A DNA stretch of 64,000 nt from Methyloligella sp. GL2 (lineage in GTDB: Bacteria > Pseudomonadota > Alphaproteobacteria > Rhizobiales > Methyloligellaceae). The position numbers were made by a program, and so were the translations under genes. Below the pieces are notes generated by a model, which was given only the letters and a program-made list of their open reading frames with translations, made no database searches and was not told where the DNA came from. Below are positions 10,532 to 18,072 of this stretch, piece by piece (position 1 is the first letter of the stretch; every line of letters begins with the position of its first letter). The stretch is taken from assembly GCF_013341275.1 (NCBI RefSeq), contig NZ_CP054476.1, positions 943,501 to 1,007,500 of the forward strand, given 5' to 3'.

Positions 10532-10620
10532 CTCACATCCTCCTTCAGAAGCGATATGGAATGTCCGCTCCGAGCGGAGCCGGACGGAAAGCATGCAGCC
10601 TGTTGCGGCCTACACAGGGT
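10532..10620 (-). promoter_or_regulatory. ROSE-type RNA thermometer in the hsp20 5' UTR
   Basis: On the minus strand the 25 nt just before the start (10558-10534) fold into a near-complete stem in which AGGAGG pairs with CTTCT and TATC around one unpaired G. The resulting UCGCU-opposite-AGGAGGA arrangement with a bulged G is the hallmark of ROSE elements, which melt at high temperature and free the ribosome site. Two more hairpins precede it: 10585-10563 (GTCCG/CGGAC plus CTCC/GGAG, GAGC loop) and 10618-10599 (CCTGT/ACAGG). Number and order of hairpins match ROSE elements upstream of rhizobial hsp20 genes. Folding was done by hand. Confidence 0.82.
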
Positions 10621-10785
10621 GAGATATGGGGAGCAATGCCGTGCCGATCAAGATTTCTAGGGTGCTGAAATCAAACGAGAAACAAATTTTTTCTGCGGAA
10701 AACCGGCAAACTCGCCCACAGGCTGAACGCGTTGCTGTAAAGAAGTGAGAGGCGGGTGCGCGCGGCACATCGAGGGGCATTTTCA

Positions 10786-11775
10786 ATGGCGAAGGATCAA
10801 CCGCAGGCGGCACTGGTCGGCACGCCGCAAAATCCGGTTCCGATCGGCGGCAAGGTCGGGATGCTGGATCTCTCGCGGCGGTTCCACAAAGTTCATGTCC
10901 GCTATGCGATCTGGCCGTCGGCCTTGCGCGAGCGTCATGGCACGGTGTGCATCTTCCAGGGTCGCACCGAATTCATCGAGAAATATTTCGAGGTGGTGGG
11001 CGAGCTTAGGCGGCGGGGTTTCGCCGTCGCGACGCTGGATTGGCGCGGGCAGGGCGGCTCCACCCATCTTTGCTTCAACCGGCTGAAAGGCCATGTCCGC
11101 AGCTTCGACGACTATAGCGCCGATATCTTCAAGCTGATGAACGAGGTGGTGCTGCCGGATTGCCCGCCGCCCTATTACGTGCTCGGCCATTCCATGGGCG
11201 GGGCGATCGCGCTGAAGGCGGCGACGATGCGCGGGAGCTGGTTCGACCGTATGGTGCTGACCGGGCCGATGCTCGGCGTCGAGCAGCTTCCGGTTTCGCC
11301 GGGGCTGACGGGCGCGGTGGCGAAGGGCCTAAGCCTCACCGGCTTCTCCCGGGTTGCGGTGCCGGGCGGCATGAAGATGTATCGGCAGACGCAGCATTTC
11401 GACGGCAACCCTTTGACCTCCGATGCTGAGCGCTTTGCCCGCAATCTTTCGGTGATCAAGACTGCGCCGGAGCTGGAGATCGGGCCGCCGACCTTCGGCT
11501 GGCTCAGCGCTGCCTTCAAGATCATGGGCGAGCTCGCCCATGACGATTTCCCCAAGCAGCTGCGCGTGCCGGTGCTGATGGTGGCGGCCGGCAATGATGC
11601 CATCGTCTCCAACAAGGCGATCGAGCGGCTCGCCGAACGGCTCAAGATCGGCGACAAGATCGTGCTGCCCGGCGCGCGCCACGAAATCCTGCAGGAAAAA
11701 GACTCCATCCGGCAGGAATTCTGGGCCGCGTTCGATGCCTTCATTCCCGGCGCAAAGCTGAAGGTCGCGGTCTAG
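10786..11775 (+). CDS. Alpha/beta hydrolase, lysophospholipase (serine aminopeptidase S33) type
   Basis: This 329-residue protein has a nucleophile elbow GHSMGG near residue 137, an upstream LDWRGQGGS (the usual D-x-R-G-x-G-x-S of Hydrolase_4 lysophospholipases), an acid in AAGNDAIVS and a catalytic His in PGARHEIL near the end. It probably hydrolyses lysophospholipids or monoacylglycerols. The start MAKDQPQ was preferred to a GTG ten codons upstream because it fits the family better; TCGAGGGG lies about 9 nt before it. It faces away from hsp20 and converges with hisN 37 nt later. Confidence 0.88.
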   Translation: MAKDQPQAALVGTPQNPVPIGGKVGMLDLSRRFHKVHVRYAIWPSALRERHGTVCIFQGRTEFIEKYFEVVGELRRRGFAVATLDWRGQGGSTHLCFNRLKGHVRSFDDYSADIFKLMNEVVLPDCPPPYYVLGHSMGGAIALKAATMRGSWFDRMVLTGPMLGVEQLPVSPGLTGAVAKGLSLTGFSRVAVPGGMKMYRQTQHFDGNPLTSDAERFARNLSVIKTAPELEIGPPTFGWLSAAFKIMGELAHDDFPKQLRVPVLMVAAGNDAIVSNKAIERLAERLKIGDKIVLPGARHEILQEKDSIRQEFWAAFDAFIPGAKLKVAV

Positions 11776-11812
11776 GCGTTCGCCGCGACGTCTTGCTTAC
11801 GCGGCGTCTTGT

Positions 11813-12610
11813 CTACGGATTGAGAATGGCGAGGGCCTTCTCGTGCAGGCTCGGGTCGCCGGCAGCCAGTATCCGGCCGCCGTTCCGCGGACTGCCGCCA
11901 TCCCAGGTGGTGACCACGCCGCCGGCCGCCTCGATGATCGGAACCAGCGGCACGATGTCGTAAGGCTGGAGATCGGACTCGGCGACGAGATCGATCTGGC
12001 CGAGAGCGAGCAGGCAGTAATTGTAGCAGTCGCCGCCATAGCGCCGTAAGCGCACCTTGTCGGCGAGCACGCCAAAACGCTCCGCCTCTTCGGGGCTGAA
12101 CATCTCCGGTGCCGTGGTGCCGAGCAGCGCTTCCTCGAGCGAGGCGCAGCTCCGCGTCTGCATCAGCTGCTCGGTCTTGCCGCGCTGATAGATGGCTTCC
12201 TTGCCGTCGCTCCAGAACCGCTCGCCGGTGAAGGGCTGGTCCATCATGCCGAGGATCGGCGCGTCGTCCTGAAGGAGGCCGATCAAAGTGCCCCAGATGG
12301 GCTGGCCCATAATGAAGGCGCGGGTGCCGTCGATGGGATCGAGGATCCAGCAGAACGGGGCATCCTCGTTCTCGACGCCGAACTCCTCGCCGATGATTCC
12401 ATGGTCGGGAAAGCGCTTGCCGATCAGGCTGCGCATCACGCGTTCGGCTTCGCGATCGGCCTCGGTGACCGGATCGAAGCCGCTCTCTCCCTTATCGGTT
12501 GTGGCGATCCCCGCGCGGAAACGCGGCAAAATGACCGAGGCTGCGCCATTGGCAAGCGCCTGAGCAAGGCTTAGAAAGCCAGGGAAATCGGGTTCGGACG
12601 GAGAGGTCAG
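11813..12610 (-). CDS. hisN: Histidinol-phosphatase, inositol monophosphatase family; probable CTG start
   Basis: This Mg-dependent phosphatase removes phosphate from histidinol phosphate in histidine synthesis. The metal-site motifs are present: GEEFG, LDPIDGTRAF and, near the end, YDIVPLVPIIEAAGG. No ATG or GTG gives a full-length protein. A TTG at 12529 drops the first helix (FLSLAQALANGAASVILPRF), whereas a CTG at 12610 restores it, gives 265 residues as expected, and has AGGGAGG five bases upstream. I therefore favour the rare CTG start. HisN rather than generic IMPase is suggested by overall likeness to alphaproteobacterial HisN. Confidence 0.85.
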   Translation of the reverse strand: MTSPSEPDFPGFLSLAQALANGAASVILPRFRAGIATTDKGESGFDPVTEADREAERVMRSLIGKRFPDHGIIGEEFGVENEDAPFCWILDPIDGTRAFIMGQPIWGTLIGLLQDDAPILGMMDQPFTGERFWSDGKEAIYQRGKTEQLMQTRSCASLEEALLGTTAPEMFSPEEAERFGVLADKVRLRRYGGDCYNYCLLALGQIDLVAESDLQPYDIVPLVPIIEAAGGVVTTWDGGSPRNGGRILAAGDPSLHEKALAILNP

Positions 12611-12761
12611 TTGTACCTCCCTAGGCCAGTTTTCCCCAGGAATTCAACGTTCATTTTTCAGTTGTCTCCGTATAGCTGGTTGAAAATGCCGAGGTTTCCT
12701 AGAGGGAGTATGGCTAATTTGCACCACTGTTCTAGGAATGCCACCCGACTGTCGCATAAAC

Positions 12762-12790
12762 TTGCTTTTTGTGCGTCGCAATGACATATT
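12762..12790 (+). promoter_or_regulatory. Likely sigma-70 promoter of a small RNA
   Basis: TTGCTT (12762-12767) and CATATT (12785-12790) are separated by exactly 17 nt. Predicted initiation is near 12797, about 90 nt before a strong plus-strand terminator. No protein gene on this strand uses it. Confidence 0.5.
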
Positions 12791-12796
12791 GTTGCA

Positions 12797-12888
12797 ACGC
12801 GGCATAACGGATTGTTATGTCGCTGCCCTCCTTGGGCGTTTCCTCCCTAGACTTGGGCCGTTCGGATCCTTTCGAACGGCCCTTTTTT
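12797..12888 (+). ncRNA. Probable trans-acting small RNA with anti-Shine-Dalgarno motifs
   Basis: The segment lies between two minus-strand genes (hisN and an amidohydrolase), so the plus-strand terminator at its end cannot belong to a protein gene. Predicted structure: hairpin 1 CATAAC-GGATT-GTTATG (near 12803-12819), hairpin 2 GCCC-TCCTT-GGGC (near 12824-12837), a single-stranded stretch containing TTTCCTCCCTAGACTT, then the terminator stem. The exposed CCTCC sequences could pair with ribosome sites of mRNAs. It resembles the candidate at 58012-58102 around CCTCCCT..ACTT..GCCG. The 5' end is inferred from the promoter. Confidence 0.6.
12855..12888 (+). terminator. Rho-independent terminator
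   Basis: GGGCCGTTCG pairs with CGAACGGCCC (10 bp) and is followed by six T on the plus strand. On the minus strand no T-run follows, so it acts on plus-strand transcripts. Confidence 0.9.
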
Positions 12889-12919
12889 CTTGTCATTTGC
12901 ATTGAGCTGAAAGCGCGGG

Positions 12920-13819
12920 TTATTCGGCTGCGGCGCGCGGCAGCTCGAGGCCGCCGGCATAGGCGATGAGGGCTTGCACCATCTGGTGCAGATCGGCTTC
13001 CAGGCGAGCGAAGCCCGAGGTTTTGGCAAAGCTGCTCTCGTCCATATAGAGCGCCCGGTTGATCTCCACCTGCAGCGCATGGCGACCCTGCTGCGGCCGG
13101 CCGTAATGCTCGGTGATGTAGCCGCCGGCGTAAGGCTTGTTCAGGCTGACCACATATCCCAGAGAACGAAGCTGCTGCGCGGCGAGCTGGATCAGCTCGG
13201 CATGGCAGGCGGTGCCGTAGCGGTCGCCGAGCACGAAGTCGGGACGCACGCCGTTATAGTCGGCCATCGGGCTGGAGGGCATGGAGTGGCAGTCGATCAG
13301 GATGGCGGCGCCGAACTTGGCCTGGGCCTCGGTGAGAAGCCCGTTCAGCGTTTCGTGATAGGGCGCGTAGATCAGATTGATGCGCTCCAGCGCGGCGGCC
13401 ACGGAAAGCGGCTCGCGATAGATCTCGTCGGATTCGGAGACGATGCGGGCGATGGTGCCGAGTCCGCCGACCACGCGGACCGACTGGGTGTTGGCGTAGT
13501 GGGGCAGCCCGTCGCCGAACAGCACCGGATCGAGCTCGTAAGGCTCGCGGTTCACGTCGAGATAGGCGCGCGGGAAATGCGCCATCAGAAGCGGCGCGCC
13601 GAAGCCGGTGACGAAGCCGAACAGCTCGTCGACGAAGCAATCCTCCGACCGGCGCAAGGTCAGCGGATCGAGCTTCGAGGCGGCAAGAAAGCTCTTCGGA
13701 TAGACCCGCCCGCTATGGGGCGAATTGAAGATAAGGGGAAGTGTCGTCTCGGTGGGCCGTTTGATCTCGAAGGCCGGGTCGAGCTCGGTCCTGATCGAGT
13801 CAGCCTCGTCGGGGTGCAT
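12920..13819 (-). CDS. N-formylglutamate amidohydrolase family protein
   Basis: This 299-residue protein shows the FGase core from residue 25 on: PLIFNSPHSGRVYP near residue 28, FVDELFG, RAYLDVNREP, and the metal/catalytic region ILIDCHSMPS near residue 172. The family cleaves N-formylglutamate to formate and glutamate in histidine breakdown, but many alphaproteobacterial members sit outside hut operons, as here, and their substrate is uncertain. The chosen start is ATG 13819. A second, differently built family member lies at 24853-25983. Confidence 0.9.
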   Translation of the reverse strand: MHPDEADSIRTELDPAFEIKRPTETTLPLIFNSPHSGRVYPKSFLAASKLDPLTLRRSEDCFVDELFGFVTGFGAPLLMAHFPRAYLDVNREPYELDPVLFGDGLPHYANTQSVRVVGGLGTIARIVSESDEIYREPLSVAAALERINLIYAPYHETLNGLLTEAQAKFGAAILIDCHSMPSSPMADYNGVRPDFVLGDRYGTACHAELIQLAAQQLRSLGYVVSLNKPYAGGYITEHYGRPQQGRHALQVEINRALYMDESSFAKTSGFARLEADLHQMVQALIAYAGGLELPRAAAE

Positions 13820-14303
13820 CCTGGTTCCTTGCCGATCCTTTGTTACGCTGTCCGTATTATGACGGACAAAAGTCTAAACCGACTTACCGTAAAACCGACC
13901 TAACGCCGCATCGTTTTCTTGCCGCACCGAAATGGCCCGGCAATTCCCGATATGTCCGCCGCTCACTCACGCGGGCAGGGCGCCTTACAAAAACGACATA
14001 AGCGCTCAAACTGTGCCAACCGGGATCAATTCTGTCTAGGCGTCTTATGGCTTGTGCGCCGGGGAAATAGACGCAATGATCGGATCTCTAAGAGGCCGCG
14101 CTTGGGGCCGCTGGCCGAGGGAACGGGGGCGTTTCCCTGTGATATGATGAGTGGCCGAACGCCGCACCCGCCCGGAAATCCGGGTTCGCCTGGTTTGGTA
14201 TCCGGTTTGGCAAGGGGTCCTTTACCGGATTGGTGTATTCGCCGGGATGCCCTTGTTGACGGGCGAAGAGGCGAAAGCGCCGTGAGTATTTAGGGGGAAT
14301 GGG
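13820..14303. other. Divergent intergenic region between amidohydrolase and cpdR
   Basis: About 480 bp with no convincing reading frame. It must contain the promoters of the minus-strand amidohydrolase and of cpdR. An imperfect stem ATCCGG...CCGGAT is visible near 14201-14231. I could not assign -35/-10 boxes or a CtrA site with confidence. Confidence 0.5.
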
Positions 14304-14696
14304 ATGGTAGCGAACGATCCGAGAGCGCGCAGTCTGCAGCGGATTCTTTTGGCTGAGGACGACGACGATATGCGGCGCTTCCTGGTCAACGCGCTCAATC
14401 GTGCCGGCTTCGACGTGGTCGCTTTCGGCAATGGGCTGGAGGCTTACGACCGGATGCGGGAGGAGCCCTTCACCTTGCTTCTGACCGATATCGTGATGCC
14501 CGAGATGGACGGTATCGAGCTGGCCCGACGGGCCACCGAGCTGGATCCCGACATCAAGATCATGTTCATCACCGGCTTTGCGGCCGTGGCGCTCAATCCG
14601 GACAATCAGGCGCCGAAAGACGCCAAGATCCTGTCCAAGCCGTTCCACCTGAAAGACCTGGTCAACGAGGTGGAGCGCATTCTAGAGACCTGCTGA
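14304..14696 (+). CDS. cpdR: Single-domain response regulator CpdR
   Basis: The protein is a 130-residue receiver domain with no output domain. The acid pocket is the DDDD run near residues 19-22, the phosphoacceptor is Asp62 in TDIVMPEMDG, and the switch residues are Thr90 (FITGFAAVAL) and Lys112 (SKPFHL). The ITGFAAVALNP stretch is diagnostic for CpdR. In Caulobacter and rhizobia, unphosphorylated CpdR localises ClpXP and primes it to degrade cell-cycle proteins; the CckA-ChpT phosphorelay switches it off. AGGGGGA lies just upstream of the ATG. An RcdA-type partner is also in this window (58203-58727). Confidence 0.93.
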   Translation: MVANDPRARSLQRILLAEDDDDMRRFLVNALNRAGFDVVAFGNGLEAYDRMREEPFTLLLTDIVMPEMDGIELARRATELDPDIKIMFITGFAAVALNPDNQAPKDAKILSKPFHLKDLVNEVERILETC

Positions 14697-14742
14697 AGCG
14701 GCGGGTTTCCGGTTTCTTCTTCACGTGGGCGACAATACCGGG

Positions 14743-14770
14743 TTGCCTTGCCCGCCATTCACCCGATATA
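14743..14770 (+). promoter_or_regulatory. Likely promoter of tRNA-Val
   Basis: TTGCCT (14743-14748) and GATATA (14765-14770) are 16 nt apart and lie 26 nt before the tRNA 5' end. Confidence 0.5.
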
Positions 14771-14795
14771 GAAGCGGTCCTCGACCCGAGGTATA

Positions 14796-14870
<75 letters not shown>

Positions 14871-14992
14871 TTTCCTTCCTGTCGGATCAAAGCATTAAGC
14901 CCATCGGCCAATATGGCCGGTGCTGCGGAGCCGCCATTGGCCGATTGGCGGATAATCTTGGACGTGCGGGTGATCGAGTAAGGTTGAGAGGG

Positions 14993-15370
14993 TTAGGCGG
15001 CCGACCGCGGTGCCTCTCTCATATTCTCTTTCTCTGCTTCGTCCACTGCCGATGCGATGGCGTCCTCTGCCCATTGGTTGAGGCTAACGCCGGCGAGCTC
15101 CGCCGCGACGGCCGCCTTGCGGTGCAGCTCCGGATCGAGCCGCAGCATGAATTTTCCCGAATAGGGGCGCTGAGGATCCTTGCCGGCCGCCTTGCAGGTC
15201 GCGAGATAGTCGTCGACGGCTTCCTCGAACGCGGCGTGAAGATCTGCAACCGTCTCGGCATGAAAGCCGACAATATCGCTGATGCCGGCGATGTGTCCGA
15301 CCATTAGGCGATCTTCGTCATCATATTCGATGCGGGCCATGTAGCCCTTGTAGCTCATTACATTGCTCAT
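14993..15370 (-). CDS. hicB: HicB family antitoxin
   Basis: This 125-residue protein has an N-terminal HicB-like fold (YMARIEYDDEDRLMVGHIAGI, then FHAETVADLHAAFEEAVDDY) and a C-terminal ribbon-helix-helix-type segment (GKFMLRLDPELHRKAAVAAE, SLNQWAEDAI) expected to bind the operator. It should neutralise HicA and repress the operon. I chose ATG 15370 because it overlaps the hicA stop by 4 nt (ATGA), a coupling typical of the pair; the open frame extends 62 codons upstream as a shadow of hicA. Confidence 0.92.
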   Translation of the reverse strand: MSNVMSYKGYMARIEYDDEDRLMVGHIAGISDIVGFHAETVADLHAAFEEAVDDYLATCKAAGKDPQRPYSGKFMLRLDPELHRKAAVAAELAGVSLNQWAEDAIASAVDEAEKENMREAPRSAA

Positions 15371-15621
15371 GCTGTCACTCCAATCTGTTTTAGGAAGGCG
15401 CGGGCATCCTTGACCTGATACCGCTTGGCTTCCTTCGCTGGGTGAGGGCGGTGAAAAGTGGCGACGATGCCATCTTTCTCGAACCGGACCCGCGAGCCGC
15501 TTCCCTCGATCAGCGTTGCTCCGGCGGCGACCAGCAAGCTCTCGATATCGTTCCAAGCGACATTGCCTTTGACGGGCTCTGCGAAGACTGCGGCGAGGGT
15601 CTTTTTCTGCCGGCTATTCAT
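15367..15621 (-). CDS. hicA: HicA family toxin (mRNA interferase)
   Basis: This 84-residue basic protein has the HicA dsRNA-binding-like fold. It includes a VEG-type central stretch (LLVAAGATLIEGSGSRVRF), the catalytic His in VATFHRPHP, and the C-terminal VKDARAFLKQIG. It cleaves mRNA when HicB is lost. Start ATG 15621 (MNSRQKK) fits family length; a longer frame begins 17 codons upstream across the promoter. A TATAAT box ends only 6 nt before this ATG, which would make the message leaderless. It lies inside the tRNA-bounded islet. Confidence 0.92.
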   Translation of the reverse strand: MNSRQKKTLAAVFAEPVKGNVAWNDIESLLVAAGATLIEGSGSRVRFEKDGIVATFHRPHPAKEAKRYQVKDARAFLKQIGVTA

Positions 15622-15675
15622 GGTATCATTATATGATATCGCTCCGAATGTGAAACTAAAAAATGATATCACTCA
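15622..15675 (-). promoter_or_regulatory. hicAB promoter with palindromic operators
   Basis: On the minus strand TATAAT occupies 15633-15628, with TTTCAC about 16 nt further upstream as a -35. Two inverted repeats overlap it: GTATCATTATATGATAT (15624-15640) and AATGATATCACT (15661-15672). Both share the ATGATATC/GATATCAT core, as expected for binding by dimeric HicB and autoregulation. The segment is much more AT-rich than the surrounding DNA. Confidence 0.6.
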
Positions 15676-15726
15676 TACGGCTCTTGCCTCTGGTGCGTTC
15701 ACCCGTCCGTGCCGTAGATCCTCTTG

Positions 15727-15748
15727 AAAAAACCGCCCATGAGCGGTT
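15727..15748 (-). terminator. Minus-strand intrinsic terminator
   Basis: AACCGC/GCGGTT around a CCATGA loop; on the minus strand the stem is followed by a run of six T. It lies about 150 nt after the DUF4345 gene and before hicA, so it probably ends transcription entering the islet from the right. Confidence 0.7.
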
Positions 15749-15760
15749 CGGGGACTTCCG

Positions 15761-15809
15761 CTACGTTGACATCGTAGGGACCCCGGTTCGATCCCAGTCG
15801 CGCTCAGCA
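15761..15809 (+). pseudogene. Degenerate copy of the tRNA-Val(GAC) 3' half
   Basis: CTACGTTGACATCGTAGGG is identical to tRNA-Val 14821-14839 and GGTTCGATCCCAGT matches the T-arm, but the rest has drifted (GCGCTCAGCA in place of CCGCCCACCA) and no 5' half exists. It cannot fold into a tRNA. Best read as the far attachment site of a past insertion. Confidence 0.8.
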
Positions 15810-15897
15810 TTGCTTCTCGGGGTTCCCACCTAAAGAGATCGCCGGTCCTCGGCCCGCCTGGCTGGGAGATGCGGCCGCCCTGCGTTGGCGGCGGCGC

Positions 15898-16284
15898 TCA
15901 TTCGGGCAGCTTGTAGATCCACCAGGCGAGCGGGACGGTGATTAGCTCCATCGCGGCATAGACGATCAGCAGCGGTGCCGGCTCCCCGTCCACCGCGAAG
16001 CTCAAGAGCCGCCCGGCGAGAAGCCCGCCGGCAAAGATCATGACGGTCAGGATCGCAGCGTCCTTGTGGGTGTTGCGGAGGGCGCAAACCAGCCAGAAGA
16101 CGGCGAGCGCCAGATAGAGGCCCATGACCGCGCGGCAAATATGGGCGAGGCTGACATCGAGCTGGCCGAGGCCGAGGAAGGTCTTGGCGAACCAGTCCGG
16201 ATCGATGCCGTAGCCGGCTGCGATGATCGACACCGCGGCGAAAGCCACGATCAGGAAGCCGCGTTTCAGCTTTGCCGCTTTCAT
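15898..16284 (-). CDS. DUF4345-like four-helix membrane protein
   Basis: This 128-residue protein has four predicted membrane segments: GFLIVAFAAVSIIAAGYG, CRAVMGLYLALAVFWLVCAL, ILTVMIFAGGLLAGRLLSF and LIVYAAMELITVPLAWWIY. The central arginine-containing repeats and length match DUF4345 proteins, whose function is unknown. Start ATG 16284 was chosen because the longer open frame upstream is the shadow of the SRAP gene. The gap to the SRAP stop is 23 nt, so the two may be co-transcribed. Confidence 0.8.
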   Translation of the reverse strand: MKAAKLKRGFLIVAFAAVSIIAAGYGIDPDWFAKTFLGLGQLDVSLAHICRAVMGLYLALAVFWLVCALRNTHKDAAILTVMIFAGGLLAGRLLSFAVDGEPAPLLIVYAAMELITVPLAWWIYKLPE

Positions 16285-16307
16285 CTTGGTTTCCCCCTTT
16301 TTATCTG

Positions 16308-17024
16308 TCAGCCCGTGCGCCGCTTGGCGGCCGGCATCTCGATGGCTGCGCCGACCGGCTGCAATATAGACGGATCGTCGTTCTCCGGCTTGTTCACCCG
16401 CGTGGAGATCGGCCGCAAGATCATCGGCTCGGCGGGATAGCTGATCAGGAGGTCGTGCGGGTCGGGCTCCGGCCCGAGCCAGCGCTGGTAGCTGTCCGGC
16501 GTCAGGATTGCGGGCATGCGGTCGTGAATCTGTGCCATAAGTTCGTTGGCCGGCACGGTGATGACGGCGAAGCTGCGCTCCCATTCGCCGGTTTTCGGGT
16601 TGCGCCAATTCTCCCATAGCCCGGCGAGGCCGAAGGGCGATCCGTCCTTCATCATCACCGCGTAAGGCTGCTTGGGGCCGCCCTTGATCGCCTGCCATTC
16701 GAAGAAGCCGTCGACGGGGACGATGCAGCGGCGCCTGGCGTAGGCCTCGCGGAAGGAGGGCAGGCGCGTGACGGTCTCCGCCTTGGCGTTGATAGGTTTC
16801 CGGCCGCCGTCCGACTCGCGGCACCAATGGGGGATCAGCCCCCATTTTATGAGGTCGAGGGAGCGCTCATTCGTCTTGTGGTTTTCGCGAATGATCAGCA
16901 GCTCTTGGCTCGGCGCTCCGTTGAAGCGCCTCGGCACGTTACCGCGGTTGTCTTCGCGCACATCCAGCCCGTCTACGATGGCGAGGCGGAAAGGCTCCGA
17001 GGTCTGGATGATCCGTCCGCACAT
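16308..17024 (-). CDS. SOS response-associated peptidase (SRAP, YedK/HMCES family)
   Basis: This 238-residue protein begins MCGR, with Cys2 as the residue that crosslinks to abasic sites in single-stranded DNA once Met is removed. Other conserved blocks are WGLIPHW, PINAKAET, RRRCIVPVDGFFEW and HDRMPAIL, covering the active-site Asn, Glu and His. The family shields abasic sites and guards replication forks. Length and start are typical. It lies between the nitroreductase (16 nt upstream on the same strand) and DUF4345, possibly as one transcript. Confidence 0.95.
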   Translation of the reverse strand: MCGRIIQTSEPFRLAIVDGLDVREDNRGNVPRRFNGAPSQELLIIRENHKTNERSLDLIKWGLIPHWCRESDGGRKPINAKAETVTRLPSFREAYARRRCIVPVDGFFEWQAIKGGPKQPYAVMMKDGSPFGLAGLWENWRNPKTGEWERSFAVITVPANELMAQIHDRMPAILTPDSYQRWLGPEPDPHDLLISYPAEPMILRPISTRVNKPENDDPSILQPVGAAIEMPAAKRRTG

Positions 17025-17039
17025 GGCATCACTGCCTCG

Positions 17040-17600
17040 TCAGCCGATCCATCGGATGTCGGGGCTTTGCCGGGGCACCTCGGGCGGCCAGACCGGCGGG
17101 TAGCCGATGATGATCGGGGCGACGGGAACATGCCCCTCGGGAAGCTCCAGGGTCTTCACGCCGTCTTCGCTGCGGAGCCAGCTTTGCGCCAGGCCGATCC
17201 AGCAGGAGCCCACGCCGATATTGCAGGCCGCCAGCATCAGATTTTGGGCCGCCAGGGTGCAATCCTCGACCGCCCATTCGGAGGGGCCTTCCGCGGCGAT
17301 GACGATCAGGGCCGGCGCGCCGTAGAAGATGTCGAAGCTCTTATCCCGCAGCATGTCCTGGATATGCGGAGATTCCAGGTCCGGCGGGGCGGTCTCCAAA
17401 AGATGCGTCTTGGCGTTTTCCGAGATCTTGGACAGCACCGCCTTATCGCGCACGACGCAGAAGCTCCAAGGCTGGCGGTTGATCGCACTGGGCGCTTGGA
17501 CGGCGGCATCGATCAGCCGCCGAATCGTCTTCTCGTCGACGGGCTTCTCTGTGAACTCGCGCACGGCGCGGCGCCGATAGATCGCCTGGGTCAGATCCAT
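17040..17600 (-). CDS. Nitroreductase family protein
   Basis: This 186-residue FMN-dependent oxidoreductase starts with AIYRRRAVREFTEKPVD, the conserved FMN-phosphate-binding region. It continues with AVQAPSAINRQPWSFCVV and has the later GSCWIGLAQSW block. Such enzymes reduce nitroaromatics, quinones or flavins with NAD(P)H; the natural substrate cannot be told. AGGAGG-like sequence precedes the ATG. First gene of a minus-strand run with SRAP and DUF4345. Confidence 0.92.
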   Translation of the reverse strand: MDLTQAIYRRRAVREFTEKPVDEKTIRRLIDAAVQAPSAINRQPWSFCVVRDKAVLSKISENAKTHLLETAPPDLESPHIQDMLRDKSFDIFYGAPALIVIAAEGPSEWAVEDCTLAAQNLMLAACNIGVGSCWIGLAQSWLRSEDGVKTLELPEGHVPVAPIIIGYPPVWPPEVPRQSPDIRWIG

Positions 17601-17828
17601 AGGAGGCTTCCCTCTGGTTGCGAGCTTCTGTGCTTAACTTTTAGGCGATAACAATTGCAAGAGCCGATGGTTTGTTTCGACGCGGCGGGCGCGACCTTTG
17701 GTCTTGGCGTTGACAGGCCGTGCGGCGCTCCTTATGGTCCGCCGCAATTGCGCCGTCCTGTGCATCAGGGGGGCGATTTTCATTTAGAGACTCGTTTAGA
17801 GACGACGGAATCGCGGAAAGCTCGCGCC

Positions 17829-17954
17829 ATGAAAATCAAGAACTCAATCAAGGCTTTGCGCTCGCGCCACCGGGCCAATCGCGTGGTGCGCCGCCGCGGC
17901 CGCCTTTACGTTATCAACAAGGTCAATCGCCGCTTCAAAGCGCGCCAGGGCTAA
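17829..17954 (+). CDS. rpmJ: 50S ribosomal protein L36, zinc-free type
   Basis: A 41-residue, highly basic protein beginning [20 protein letters not shown] and ending RFKARQG. It has no cysteines, so it is the C-minus (YkgO-like) form that needs no zinc ribbon. It is the standalone alphaproteobacterial L36 gene, not the copy at the end of an spc operon. A longer frame upstream is not needed; the ATG fits the family exactly. Confidence 0.96.
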   Translation: MKIKNSIKALRSRHRANRVVRRRGRLYVINKVNRRFKARQG

Positions 17955-18072
17955 GGCATACAGCCAAAGCGAGACGCTCTGCGCCTTGCTTCGTCCGGTT
18001 TATGAAAATCGGATTTTTGACCTTTTCCGAATTGCTTTGACGGCCGAGCCGGCCGGCAAGTACGCTTCTTCC

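Noticed and set aside
9914..10660. 248-codon plus-strand frame covering hsp20
   Set aside because: It crosses a strong terminator and lies antisense to a clear Hsp20 gene.
12711..12785. 24-codon frame starting ATGGCTAATTTG with GAGGGAG upstream
   Set aside because: A fair ribosome site but too short, no recognisable features, and it runs into the proposed small RNA promoter.
15898..16845. 315-codon single frame joining DUF4345 to the region of SRAP
   Set aside because: The first 187 codons are an out-of-frame shadow of SRAP; the real DUF4345 start is at 16284.
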